Source of the DNA: JACQGZ01 sp036004665
Lineage (GTDB): Bacteria > Sysuimicrobiota > Sysuimicrobiia > Sysuimicrobiales > Humicultoraceae
Assembly: GCA_036004665.1 (NCBI GenBank)
Contig: DASYRG010000053.1
Coordinates: 1 to 13,984 of the forward strand
Length of the DNA: 13,984 nt
Direction of reading: 5' to 3'
The notes beneath the pieces are model-generated. The model was not told the DNA's origin. It worked only from the letters and a program-made list of their open reading frames with translations, and did no database searches. A program made the translations under genes and the position numbers. Shown here piece after piece: positions 1-6,758 of this stretch (the first letter of the stretch is position 1; every line of letters begins with the position of its first letter).

Positions 1-1
1 A

Positions 2-235
2 GCGGTGACCCGTCTGACTGTCAGCGAGTACGGCCCCGGCGTGGAGGTCCGCTGGGTGAACCAGGGGCCCTCGACCCACACCGTGACCGACGACCGCGGC
101 GCGTTTGATTCCAGGGCGCTCGCCCCGGGCGCCGCCTTCTCCTTCCGTTTCCAGGCCCCGGGCACCGTCGACTATCGCTGTACGATCCACCAGGAGATGC
201 GAGGACAGATCGTCGTCACCGCGTCCGGATACTGA
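2..235 (+). CDS. Cupredoxin (plastocyanin-like) copper protein, C-terminal part
   Basis: The open frame runs in from the left edge, so the start is missing and only about 77 residues are visible. The type 1 copper site is readable: a His in STHTV (codon at 77), then Cys in YRC (179), His (188) and Met (197), giving the Cys-x2-His-x2-Met ligand loop of plastocyanin/amicyanin-type domains. The beta-rich sequence between them (VRWVNQG, RFQAPGTVDYRC) fits the fold. Such proteins usually sit in the periplasm or on the outer face of the membrane and carry single electrons; any signal peptide would lie outside the window. A GTG at 5 is in frame but would cut off the start of the domain, so it is probably not the real start. 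The ligase gene follows after 10 nt, which may be simple co-transcription. The family call is firm; the redox partner is unknown. Confidence 0.85.
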   Translation, partial: AVTRLTVSEYGPGVEVRWVNQGPSTHTVTDDRGAFDSRALAPGAAFSFRFQAPGTVDYRCTIHQEMRGQIVVTASGY

Positions 236-245
236 GAAGCCGCCC

Positions 246-2189
246 ATGGCCATCCGCGCGGCCGAGATCGTCTGGGAGCCCTCCGCTGAGCACATCGCGC
301 GGAGCCGTCTCACGCACTTCATGCGGCGCCACGGGCTCCCCGACTACCAGGCGCTGCACCGCCGCTCTATTGAGGACATGGAGTGGTTCTGGGACGCGGT
401 GAGCAAAGACCTGGCGCTGGAGTGGTTCCGTCCGTACACCCGCGTGCTCGACGTCAGCAAAGGCATCCCCTGGGCGACCTGGTGGATCGACGGCCGCTAC
501 AACTACGTGCACAACTGTCTCGACCGCCACGTCGCACGCCTCGGCACCAAGATCGCCTGCATCGCCGAGGGCGAGGAAGGGTCGCTGCGGCGGCTCACCT
601 ACCGCGAGATGCTGGAGGAGACCAACCGCCTGGCCAACGCGCTGCGCCGCCTGGGGATTCGCACAGGCGACCGCGTCGGCATCTTCATGCCGATGACCGC
701 CGAGTGCGCGATCGCCACTCTCGCCGTAAACCGCATCGGGGCCGTTTACGTCCCCATCTTCTCGGGTTTTGCCGCCGGGGCCGTCGCCACCCGGCTCCAG
801 GACGCGGAGGCCGTCGCGCTGATCACCTCCGACGGCTTCACCCGGCGTGGCACTCCCGTGGCGATGAAAGCGATCGCCGACGAGGCGGTCGCCGCCTCCC
901 CAAGCGTCCGCCACGTCATCGTGCAGCGCCGCACCGGCGCCGCCGTGACCATGAGCGCCGGGCGCGACCACCGCTGGGAGGAGCTGGTCGCGGGCGCATC
1001 GCCCGACGCGGCCCCCGAGATTACCAACGCCGAAGATCCGCAGGTGATCATCTACACCTCCGGCACGACCGGGCGGCCCAAGGGCACCGTGCACGTGCAC
1101 GGCGGGTTTCCAATCAAAGGCGTGATGGACATGGCCTACGGCTTCGACATCGCCGAAGAGGACGTCATGTTCTGGCTCACCGACCTGGGCTGGATGATGG
1201 GCCCTTGGGAGATCATCGGCGTCCTCACCCTCGGCGCCACGATGGTGCTTTATGACGGGGCGATCGACCACCCGGGGCCGGACCGCCTCTGGGAGATCGC
1301 CGCCCGGCACAAGGTGACGGTCCTCGGCATCTCTCCTACCGCCGTCCGGGCGCTGATGCGCCACGGCGATGAGCTGCCCCGCCGGCACGACCTCTCCGCG
1401 CTGCGGCTGCTCGGCTCCACCGGCGAACCGTGGAACCCGGAGCCCTGGATGTGGCTCTTCGACAGGGTCGGGGGCCGGCGCTGCCCGATTATGAACTACA
1501 CCGGGGGCACTGAGATCGCCGGCGGGATCCTGGGATGCACCGTCCTGCATCCGCAGAAACCGATGGCCTTCACCGCGCCCGTGCTGGGGATGGACGTGGA
1601 CGTCTATGACGATCAGGCCCGGCCCGTGCGCGGCGAGGTCGGCGAGCTCGTCCTGCGGCGCCCCTGGCCGGGCATGACGCGCGGCTTCTGGCGCGATCCG
1701 GAGCGCTACCTCGAGACCTATTGGTCGCGCTGGCCCAACGTCTGGGTGCACGGCGATTGGGCCAAGATCGACGAAGACGGCTTCTGGTTTCTGCTCGGAC
1801 GCAGCGACGACACGATCAAGGTCGCGGGCAAGCGGGTCGGTCCGGCCGAGGTGGAATCGGCCGCGGTCGCCCACGCGGCAGTCGCGGAGGCCGCCGCGAT
1901 CGGCGTACCCGACGAACTCAAAGGTGAGGCGGTCGTGCTGTTCGCCGTCCTGCGCCCAGAAGTGGAGCCGTCCGACGAGCTGCGCGGGGAGATCCGAGCG
2001 CGCATCGTCGAGATCCTCGGCAAGACGCTCGACCCGAAAGAGGTCCGCTTCGTCGGCGACCTGCCCAAGACCCGCAACGCCAAGATCATGCGACGCGTCA
2101 TCCGCGCGACGCATCTCGGTACCGCCGCCGGCGACCTCTCCTCCCTGGAGAACCCGCAGGCGCTCGAGGAGATTCGACGCGCCCGCTGA
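246..2189 (+). CDS. AMP-forming acyl-CoA synthetase, acetyl-CoA-synthetase-like
   Basis: This 647-residue protein is close to the length of acetyl-CoA synthetase. It activates a carboxylic acid with ATP to an acyl-adenylate and then transfers it to CoA in the cytoplasm. Family motifs appear in order: the P-loop-like YTSGTTGRPKG (about 270-280), the aromatic/TE motif NYTGGTE (417-423), the HGDWAKIDEDGFWFLLGR-D hinge region, the GKRVGPAEVES motif, and the catalytic Lys in KTRNAKIMRR (K613). True acetyl-CoA synthetases carry WWQTE where this protein has NYTGGTE, so the Trp that limits their pocket to acetate is absent. A larger or hydroxylated short-chain acid is therefore plausible but not shown. 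I chose the ATG at 246 because the N-terminus then matches the family (ACS-type WW..G..N..N.LDRH region). The frame is open further upstream, but that stretch overlaps the cupredoxin gene. Shine-Dalgarno support is weak (GAGAAG at 234-239). Confidence 0.92.
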   Translation: MAIRAAEIVWEPSAEHIARSRLTHFMRRHGLPDYQALHRRSIEDMEWFWDAVSKDLALEWFRPYTRVLDVSKGIPWATWWIDGRYNYVHNCLDRHVARLGTKIACIAEGEEGSLRRLTYREMLEETNRLANALRRLGIRTGDRVGIFMPMTAECAIATLAVNRIGAVYVPIFSGFAAGAVATRLQDAEAVALITSDGFTRRGTPVAMKAIADEAVAASPSVRHVIVQRRTGAAVTMSAGRDHRWEELVAGASPDAAPEITNAEDPQVIIYTSGTTGRPKGTVHVHGGFPIKGVMDMAYGFDIAEEDVMFWLTDLGWMMGPWEIIGVLTLGATMVLYDGAIDHPGPDRLWEIAARHKVTVLGISPTAVRALMRHGDELPRRHDLSALRLLGSTGEPWNPEPWMWLFDRVGGRRCPIMNYTGGTEIAGGILGCTVLHPQKPMAFTAPVLGMDVDVYDDQARPVRGEVGELVLRRPWPGMTRGFWRDPERYLETYWSRWPNVWVHGDWAKIDEDGFWFLLGRSDDTIKVAGKRVGPAEVESAAVAHAAVAEAAAIGVPDELKGEAVVLFAVLRPEVEPSDELRGEIRARIVEILGKTLDPKEVRFVGDLPKTRNAKIMRRVIRATHLGTAAGDLSSLENPQALEEIRRAR

Positions 2190-2197
2190 GCGGGTGG

Positions 2198-2203
2198 TAG
2201 AAT
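2198..2203 (+). promoter_or_regulatory. Possible -10 element for the VOC gene
   Basis: TAGAAT lies in the 77-nt gap after the synthetase and about 64 nt before the VOC start. It is an A/T-rich hexamer in GC-rich surroundings. The same hexamer sits 10 nt upstream of the tRNA-Arg(GCG) gene. I see no convincing -35 box, so this is a weak call. Confidence 0.25.
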
Positions 2204-2266
2204 TATCTTGCGCCGCTTTCTAACTTCAGCGAGAAGCGCCGGACACCAATCGCGAGGAGGAATATT

Positions 2267-2665
2267 ATGCCGAATCCTGTCGCGCATTTTGAGATTTACG
2301 GGGACAATCCCGAGAAGCTCGGGGACTTCTACAAAGGGGTCTTCGGCTGGGAAATCAAAGACGCCGGTGTCCCCGGCCAGCAGTACTGGTTGATCAAGAC
2401 CGTTCCAACGGACGAGAAGGGGGCGCCGACCACTCCGGGTGGGATCAACGGCGGGTTGATGAAGCGGCCGATGCCGGACTCCCACAACTGGATCAGCTAT
2501 GTCACCGTTGCGTCCCTCGACACGACCGTGGAGAAGGCCAAGAGCCTAGGAGCGACCGTGATCCGCCCCAAATCGGCGGTTCCGCAGCAGGGCTGGTTCG
2601 CCATCCTCACTGATCCGGAGATGAACACCTTCGCCGTCTGGCAGGACGACCCGAAGGCCGCCTAG
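2267..2665 (+). CDS. VOC family protein (glyoxalase/bleomycin-resistance fold)
   Basis: This 132-residue protein holds a single vicinal-oxygen-chelate module. It begins with HFEIYGDNPEKLGDFYKGVFGW, the usual first beta-alpha unit (metal-ligand-type His at residue 7). It continues with GGINGGLMKRP in the middle and ends with a second unit (WISYVTVASLDTTVEKAKSLGATV, then FAILTDPEMNTFAVWQ). Two such beta-alpha-beta-beta-beta units, usually in a dimer, form a metal site in glyoxalases, dioxygenases and resistance proteins. This compact subfamily is common in soil bacteria, but its substrate is generally unknown. The start is well set: GAGGAGG at 2254-2260 lies 6 nt before the ATG. It follows the synthetase by 77 nt and probably has its own promoter. 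The family is sure; the reaction is not assignable. Confidence 0.9.
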   Translation: MPNPVAHFEIYGDNPEKLGDFYKGVFGWEIKDAGVPGQQYWLIKTVPTDEKGAPTTPGGINGGLMKRPMPDSHNWISYVTVASLDTTVEKAKSLGATVIRPKSAVPQQGWFAILTDPEMNTFAVWQDDPKAA

Positions 2666-2711
2666 AGAACGCCCCGGCTACCCCGACGCACCGGCAGATC
2701 AGCAGGCGAGA

Positions 2712-3239
2712 ATGTTGATAGATTTCGCGCGGGTCTACGATATCCATACGCAGGCCCGCGCGAAACTCTTTGACTGGATCCGCCCTCTCAGCCAGGAGCA
2801 CTACACGCGAGAATTCCCCTTTGCCCATCGCACGCTCCGGGCCACCATGCACGAAATCGCGACGCATGAATGGTGGTTTACCGTGCGACTGCGTGAGGAA
2901 CCGATGCCCCGGCCCTTCTCCTGGAAGGACCTCCCCATGAACCAGCACGCCACCTTCGCGGAGCTGGAGCGGGCGTGGACGGAGCAGGCGCCGCAGACAA
3001 GGGCGACGCTGGCCGGGCTGACCGACCTGGACAAGGTCGTGGAGACGCGGATGTACGGGCACAAGCGTGTCCGAATTCTGAGGGCGACGAAGCGCGACGT
3101 CGCCACCCAGTTGCTCCTCCACGAGGTGCACCATCGCGCGCAGGCGATGGCGATGCTGCGGCACCTCGGCCTCGAGGCGCAGGACCTCGACTACCTCCAC
3201 TTTCTGCAAGAGGAGCGCGTTGAAGCGATCTCACCGTAA
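2712..3239 (+). CDS. DinB-family four-helix-bundle protein
   Basis: This 175-residue, mostly helical protein has the DinB/YfiT-like metal-binding pattern. A His sits in the second helix (HEIATHEWWF, His about 52), and a C-terminal H-x3-H cluster follows in LLHEVHHRAQ (about 137 and 141) before RHLGLEAQDLDYL. Family members are metal-binding proteins of about 150-180 residues. Some are thiol-dependent transferases (bacillithiol, mycothiol) and others are DNA-damage-inducible with no known reaction. The ATG at 2712 is preceded by a purine-rich AGGCGAG with very short spacing, so the translation signal is mediocre. The gene lies 46 nt after the VOC gene on the same strand, so the two may be co-transcribed. 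It converges on the EamA permease gene, with only 21 nt between the stops and no clear terminator. Confidence 0.85.
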   Translation: MLIDFARVYDIHTQARAKLFDWIRPLSQEHYTREFPFAHRTLRATMHEIATHEWWFTVRLREEPMPRPFSWKDLPMNQHATFAELERAWTEQAPQTRATLAGLTDLDKVVETRMYGHKRVRILRATKRDVATQLLLHEVHHRAQAMAMLRHLGLEAQDLDYLHFLQEERVEAISP

Positions 3240-3260
3240 CGTTCCTCTCTTCCGACCGGC

Positions 3261-4220
3261 TCAGGTGGGGCAGCTCGTGCAGGGTTCGCTCCCCATCCGG
3301 GGATGCGGCTGGGGCGGGGCGCCCGGGGCGACGACGCCCACGTAGACGCCGCCGAGGATGAGACCGCCGCCGAGGAGCAGACCCATGGTCACGGGCGTGC
3401 CCTCCAGGAGGGAGCTCGCGGCCACGGCGACGAGAGGAAACAAGACGAATTGATACGCGATGGTCGATGCGCTCCACCGTTTCAGCACAAACAGGAACAG
3501 CACGAACACCGCGCTGGTCCCCAGCAGGATCAGATAGAGCAGGGCCACCCAGGTCGACGTCTGCGCCGGAAGGATCCGCGCCTCGTCCCGCAGGGTGGAG
3601 AGCCCCAGGAGCACCACCGCGCCCACCGCCATGGCCACGACATTGGTGCTGACGGGGTGACTCGCCGGGAACCGTTTGATGATGATGCTGGCTTCGGCAA
3701 AACAGAGCGCCATTCCCAGGGCCGCCAAAAGCGGCCAGAAAGGAACGGCTCCCCCCACTGACCCGAGGGAGGTCAAAGCAATCCCGGTGATGGCAAGCAC
3801 CGCCCCCAGAAGACCACGCCACTGAAAACGCTCCAACCCCTGAACGACCGCCAGGACAAAGGTAAAGAGCGGCGCCGACGCCAGGATGACCGCGGCCAGC
3901 CCCGCGGGGATGTAGAGGATCGCCCAATAACCTAGGGCGTAGCTGCCGCCGAAGCCGAGCAGCCCGTAGATCGAAGCACCCAGCAGGGCGCGCCCGCGCG
4001 GAAACTGCAGACGCTGGATCGACGCCACTGCCAGGAGCACCAGCGCCGCCGCTCCGATGCGCAGCCCCGCCCCCCAGAAGGGCGGAAGTTCGCGGTTGCT
4101 GAAGCGGACAGCGACGAAGTTGAGCCCGCCCAGGAGAACGGTGACCAGGAACGCCGCCAGGGTGAGCCGGTCGCCTAGGCGGTCGCGCACAGTGGCCTCA
4201 ATCCCAGTCGCAGCAGCCAT
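3261..4220 (-). CDS. EamA/DMT-superfamily permease
   Basis: This 319-residue integral membrane protein has about ten hydrophobic segments, arranged as two repeated EamA halves (roughly residues 20-150 and 165-295) of five helices each. That is the standard layout of drug/metabolite transporters. Typical features are the opening helix (FLVTVLLGGLNFVAVRFSNREL), AILYIPAGLAAVILASAPLF at the end of the first half, and the conserved ATG-free Gly-rich final helix (GLLLGGGLILGGVYVG). The C-terminal tail of about 20 residues contains Pro, His and Cys (PQPHPRMGSEPCTSCPT), which is slightly unusual. EamA proteins export amino acids, purines or other small metabolites, and the substrate cannot be read from sequence. 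The ATG start at 4220 gives the full first helix, but no strong Shine-Dalgarno precedes it. The gene is divergent from tRNA-Arg(GCG) and probably shares its 67-nt upstream region. Confidence 0.92.
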   Translation of the reverse strand: MAAATGIEATVRDRLGDRLTLAAFLVTVLLGGLNFVAVRFSNRELPPFWGAGLRIGAAALVLLAVASIQRLQFPRGRALLGASIYGLLGFGGSYALGYWAILYIPAGLAAVILASAPLFTFVLAVVQGLERFQWRGLLGAVLAITGIALTSLGSVGGAVPFWPLLAALGMALCFAEASIIIKRFPASHPVSTNVVAMAVGAVVLLGLSTLRDEARILPAQTSTWVALLYLILLGTSAVFVLFLFVLKRWSASTIAYQFVLFPLVAVAASSLLEGTPVTMGLLLGGGLILGGVYVGVVAPGAPPQPHPRMGSEPCTSCPT

Positions 4221-4271
4221 CCCGAGATTGCTTCGGGGGGAACGGGAGACGGTTCCTCCTCGACTTCATGA

Positions 4272-4277
4272 TAGAAT
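4272..4277 (+). promoter_or_regulatory. -10 element of tRNA-Arg(GCG)
   Basis: TAGAAT ends 10 nt before the first base of the tRNA, the spacing expected for a -10 box serving a tRNA with a very short leader. The -35 region around 4249-4255 (CGGTTCC) is a poor match. Confidence 0.45.
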
Positions 4278-4287
4278 GGGTGAGCGC

Positions 4288-4363
4288 GCGCCCGTAGCTC
4301 AGTGGATAGAGCGTCGGCCTGCGGAGCCGAAGGCCGTGGGTTCAAGTCCCGCCGGGCGCGCCA
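4288..4363 (+). tRNA. tRNA-Arg, anticodon GCG
   Basis: The complete cloverleaf can be folded by eye. The acceptor stem is GCGCCCG/CGGGCGC with seven perfect pairs. The D arm is GCTC-AGTGGATA-GAGC and the anticodon stem TCGGC/GCCGA, with loop CTGCGGA giving anticodon GCG at 4321-4323. The T arm is GTGGG-TTCAAGT-CCCGC, followed by discriminator G and an encoded CCA (4361-4363). The D loop has A at the position matching A20, and the anticodon has C35, both arginine identity elements in bacteria. It reads CGC (and CGU) codons, which are abundant in this GC-rich window. Most bacteria use an ACG (inosine) tRNA for this box, so the GCG anticodon is worth noting. Confidence 0.97.
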
Positions 4364-4423
4364 CTTCCCCAACCCTGCTTAGATCGAGGCCTGCTCAGCA
4401 AGGATTGATTAGACCAGAACGGG

Positions 4424-4443
4424 GACCCTATCGGGGATGGGTC
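4424..4443. other. Hairpin downstream of tRNA-Arg(GCG)
   Basis: GACCC-(T)-ATC and GATGGGTC can form an eight-pair stem with one bulged T and a three-base GGG loop. It lies between the tRNA and the end of the oppositely oriented rsbW-like gene, where a terminator would be useful to both. Neither strand carries a T-run after it, so it is not a standard intrinsic terminator. The rest of 4364-4489 shows no other feature. Confidence 0.3.
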
Positions 4444-4489
4444 ATCGCCGAGTTTACACCCGCTGATTCAGCTGAAAGAATCGCACGCC

Positions 4490-4903
4490 TCACACCAGCG
4501 CGAAGTTCTTTGTCATACGGATCAGCGTGCCGCGATCACTGTGCGGAGACCGCTGGATTTCTACCTCGTCCATGGCGCGCCCGATAACATAGAGACCCCA
4601 GCCGCGCGATTCTTCTTCCGGTCGGGCATCGGGGATTGCGCTTCTGTCCAGGAGGGGACTGCCGTCGTTGTAGACACTGACGGTCATTGCCGGCCGGTCA
4701 TATGCAATGTCAACCATGATCTGGCCGGTACCGCTGGCGTGCGCATGGAGACGCGCGTTGGCGAGCGCCTCTCCGAACGATATCTCAATGAGTCCCGATT
4801 CGATGTCGGTCCCACCCTCGTTGCGACAGGCAAAGGCCACCAAGTGTCGAACAGCTCGGAGCTCCGGCAGTGCCGTGGTGAGGTGCACGCTCAGCTTCCA
4901 CAT
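4490..4903 (-). CDS. RsbW-like anti-sigma factor / serine kinase (HATPase)
   Basis: This 137-residue single-domain GHKL ATPase is of the RsbW/SpoIIAB type. Characteristic pieces are the N box EALANARLHA (Glu45, Asn49, the Mg-ATP end), the G1-like motif YNDGSP (about 78-83) and the G2-like RGWGLYVI (100-107), followed by DEVEIQ and RGTLIRM. Family members bind a sigma factor or other partner and phosphorylate a STAS-domain antagonist on serine. G1 reads NDGSP rather than the usual DxGxG, so nucleotide binding may be altered. The start ATG overlaps the stop of the upstream STAS gene by one base (TGATG), implying translational coupling and a working pair. No sigma factor or PP2C phosphatase gene is adjacent, so the target must lie elsewhere. 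The length is normal. Confidence 0.9.
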   Translation of the reverse strand: MWKLSVHLTTALPELRAVRHLVAFACRNEGGTDIESGLIEISFGEALANARLHAHASGTGQIMVDIAYDRPAMTVSVYNDGSPLLDRSAIPDARPEEESRGWGLYVIGRAMDEVEIQRSPHSDRGTLIRMTKNFALV

Positions 4904-5262
4904 CAGATCGGCCCGTTCTTCCCGCGCAAGCGCTCGATCGCCTCGGCCACGGTCTCCACGATCGGGACCAGTTCGTCCAGTCCCACGATCTGCAAGAGAC
5001 GGCGGAGAACTGGGGACGGCCCCGCGAGGAGCACCTGCCTGCCATGGGCCACCGATCGCTCCCGAGCCCAGAAGAGCAGCCGCAGGCCGCTCCCGTCGAG
5101 GTAGCGCAGTTCGCTCATGTCCACGATGACCTGCCGACCGTTCCCGACGAGTCCTTCCAAGGCGTCCTGGAAGAGGGGTGCAGTGCCCAGGTCTACCTCG
5201 CCGCGAACGTGGAGGACATCGGCCTCCGGAAGTTCTTCAACGTGACATTCCAGAATATCCAT
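4903..5262 (-). CDS. RsbV-like anti-sigma factor antagonist (STAS domain)
   Basis: This 119-residue STAS domain has a first strand ECHVEELPEADVLHVRGEVDL and a phosphorylation loop in MSELRYLDGSGLRLL. The likely acceptor is Ser58 of DGSG, matching the D-S-S/T-G site of RsbV/SpoIIAA. The last part (LLAGPSPVLRRLLQIVGLDELVPIVETVAEAIERL) is the usual C-terminal helix region. In partner switching, the unphosphorylated form binds the RsbW-like kinase and releases its sigma factor or other client. The adjoining downstream gene encodes exactly such a kinase, so the pair is convincing. A TTGACA-like hexamer (5291-5286 on this strand) lies about 24-29 nt before the ATG, but no good -10 follows. GTCAA repeats in the same gap may be an operator. 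Confidence 0.92.
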   Translation of the reverse strand: MDILECHVEELPEADVLHVRGEVDLGTAPLFQDALEGLVGNGRQVIVDMSELRYLDGSGLRLLFWARERSVAHGRQVLLAGPSPVLRRLLQIVGLDELVPIVETVAEAIERLRGKNGPI

Positions 5263-5286
5263 CTCACTCAGTCTAAGACCGGACGT

Positions 5287-5322
5287 GTCAAGCGCGGGTC
5301 AAGTTACGGGGGTTAGGTCAAA
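5287..5322. repeat. GTCAA direct repeats upstream of rsbV-like gene
   Basis: GTCAAG occurs at 5287-5292 and 5298-5303, an 11-bp period, and GTCAAA at 5317-5322. Read on the coding strand of the rsbV-like gene, these are three TTGAC units just upstream of the start. An 11-bp period places them on one face of the helix, as for tandem sites of OmpR/PhoB-family regulators. They could equally include a -35 box. The match is short, so chance is possible. Confidence 0.35.
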
Positions 5323-5328
5323 GAAGCT

Positions 5329-5481
5329 CTACCCGTCGACTCTCAAACGGTACCCCACGCCAGCCTCCGTAAGAATATACGTAGAATCTGATGGGTTCGG
5401 TTCAAGCTTGTGCCTCAAGTTGCTGACGCTCACCCGAAGCATGTGAAACTGGGTCTCGTACCCGTGTCCCCAGACCAGGCG
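5329..5481 (-). pseudogene. Remnant of an OmpR/KdpE-type response regulator (winged-helix end only)
   Basis: About 50 residues match the C-terminal half of a Trans_reg_C winged helix: VWGHGYETQ, then LRVSVSNLRHKLEPNP, then the wing TEAGVGYRLRV and a stop codon at 5331-5329. The order and spacing correspond to the VWGPxY...LR..hLRqKLE.dP...ITE.GiGYRf ending of KdpE-like regulators. Everything upstream is missing: the receiver domain with its phospho-Asp and the first helices of the DNA-binding domain. In frame before this piece there is only unrelated sequence (CRRTKEGC), then the M24 peptidase gene on the other strand. A 69-residue open frame from 5538 includes the fragment, but I doubt it makes a working protein because the DNA-binding fold is incomplete. 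Identification of the fragment is firm; loss of function is inferred. Confidence 0.8.
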
Positions 5482-5558
5482 ACATCCCTCTTTTGTCCTC
5501 CTGCAAGAAACCCTTCTGAAGGGGGCGACCGTCTGCAAAGCGTAGTAGGATAAAGCAC

Positions 5559-6746
5559 ATGGATTTCCGCATCGTCAACGAGAAACTGAACCAGGCGGAA
5601 GCGCTGCTGAAAGAGCAGCAGATTGATACGTGGCTGCTCTTCGTTCGCGAGACCTCGCTGACGCCTGACCCCTGCATCGACCTGGTTGTGGGACTGGACA
5701 TGGTCTGGCATTCGGCGTTCCTGGTCAGCCGCGCCGGCGCGCGCGTGGCCATCGTGGGCCGCTTTGACGCCGAGAACATCCGCGCCATCGGCGGATATAG
5801 CGAGATCATCCCCTACGACCAGAGTATTCGTCCGCCCCTCCGCGAGGCGCTGGCGCGGATCGATCCTCAGACGATCGCCGTGAACTACTCGCCCAGCGAC
5901 CCCTCAGCCGACGGCCTCACGCACGGTCTGTGGCTGACGCTGCAGGAGACCCTGGCCGATACCACCTACGCCGGCCGACTAATCTCCGGCGAGAAGTTTG
6001 TCATGGCCCTGCGCGGGCGCAAGTCGGCGGCAGAGGTCGGCCGCATCCGCGCCGCCATCCGCGCCACGGAGCGGCTCTTCGCTCAGGTGAGCAAGGGCCT
6101 GAGGGCCGGCCAGACCGAACAGCAGATCGCCACAGCGATCAAGGCGGCGATGGCCACACTCTCCTTGAGCACCGCCTGGGACGAACCGTACTGCCCCATC
6201 GTCAACGCGGGGCCGGACTCTCCCGTCGGCCACGCCGCGCCCGGGCGATTCAAGACCTCGCGCGGGCAGCTGCTGCACATCGACTTCGGCGTGAAGAAAG
6301 GCGGCTTCTGCTCCGACCTCCAGCGAATGTGGTATTTCCGCCAGCGGGGGGAAAAGCGCGCGCCGGACGAGGTGCGTCGCGCCTGGGATGCGTGCTGGGC
6401 CGCGATGGACGCGGGGGCAGCGCGACTGAAACCCGGCGTCCTGGGCTGGGAGGTCGATGCGGCCGCGCGCGCAGCGCTGGTGAGCGCGGGCTATCCTGAA
6501 TACCCGCATGCCCTCGGCCACGGGTTGGGTCGCGCGGCGCATGACGGCTCCACCCTCCTGGGGCCCCGCTGGGACCGCTACGGGCAGGCTCCCTTGGGCG
6601 TGGTGGAGGCGGGCAATGTCTTCACGCTCGAGCTGGGCGTCGGGGTGCCCGGCCGCGGGTACGTCGGACTTGAAGAAGACGTCCTCGTCACCAAGGGCGG
6701 CATCGAATGGCTGAGCAAACCGCAGCGCACCCTCTGGCTGGTGTAG
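5559..6746 (+). CDS. M24-family metallopeptidase (Xaa-Pro aminopeptidase/prolidase-like)
   Basis: This 395-residue protein has a creatinase-like N-terminal domain (about 1-150) and a pita-bread M24 catalytic domain (about 165-390). The five metal ligands are readable: Asp242 (HIDFG), Asp253 (CSDLQR), His321 (HALGHGLG), Glu358 (TLELG) and Glu373 (LEEDVLVT). That is the normal dinuclear (Mn/Co) set, so the enzyme should be active. It probably removes N-terminal residues before proline or splits X-Pro dipeptides in the cytoplasm; no signal peptide is seen. The start ATG is preceded by AGGA at 5547-5550 with eight bases of spacing. It is divergent from the dead regulator fragment and the rsbV-rsbW genes, and it converges on the CAP-protein gene with 12 nt between stops. 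Creatinase or another C-N hydrolase is less likely. Confidence 0.93.
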   Translation: MDFRIVNEKLNQAEALLKEQQIDTWLLFVRETSLTPDPCIDLVVGLDMVWHSAFLVSRAGARVAIVGRFDAENIRAIGGYSEIIPYDQSIRPPLREALARIDPQTIAVNYSPSDPSADGLTHGLWLTLQETLADTTYAGRLISGEKFVMALRGRKSAAEVGRIRAAIRATERLFAQVSKGLRAGQTEQQIATAIKAAMATLSLSTAWDEPYCPIVNAGPDSPVGHAAPGRFKTSRGQLLHIDFGVKKGGFCSDLQRMWYFRQRGEKRAPDEVRRAWDACWAAMDAGAARLKPGVLGWEVDAAARAALVSAGYPEYPHALGHGLGRAAHDGSTLLGPRWDRYGQAPLGVVEAGNVFTLELGVGVPGRGYVGLEEDVLVTKGGIEWLSKPQRTLWLV

Positions 6747-6758
6747 CGAGAGGACGCC

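Noticed and set aside
216..2114. 632-codon open frame on the minus strand
   Set aside because: It lies opposite the clearly coding acyl-CoA synthetase. Composition (His, Gly, Arg, Asp-rich, no domain) is that of an antisense shadow in GC-rich DNA.
2182..2194. CCCGC-TGA-GCGGG hairpin over the synthetase stop codon as terminator
   Set aside because: The stem has only five pairs with a three-base loop and no T-run after it.
2878..3927. 349-codon minus-strand open frame overlapping DinB and EamA genes
   Set aside because: It spans two convergent well-supported genes in another frame and has Arg/Pro/Gly-rich low-complexity sequence.
5511..5523. CCCTTC-T-GAAGGG inverted repeat before the M24 gene
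   Set aside because: The loop is too small for a good hairpin, and there is no T-run on the plus strand and only a broken one on the minus strand. It could be an operator but nothing else supports it.
5402..5809. 135-codon minus-strand frame with an AGGAGG and ATG near 5490
   Set aside because: It is mostly opposite the M24 gene. The short part after the ATG has no similarity, while the response-regulator remnant is in a different frame.
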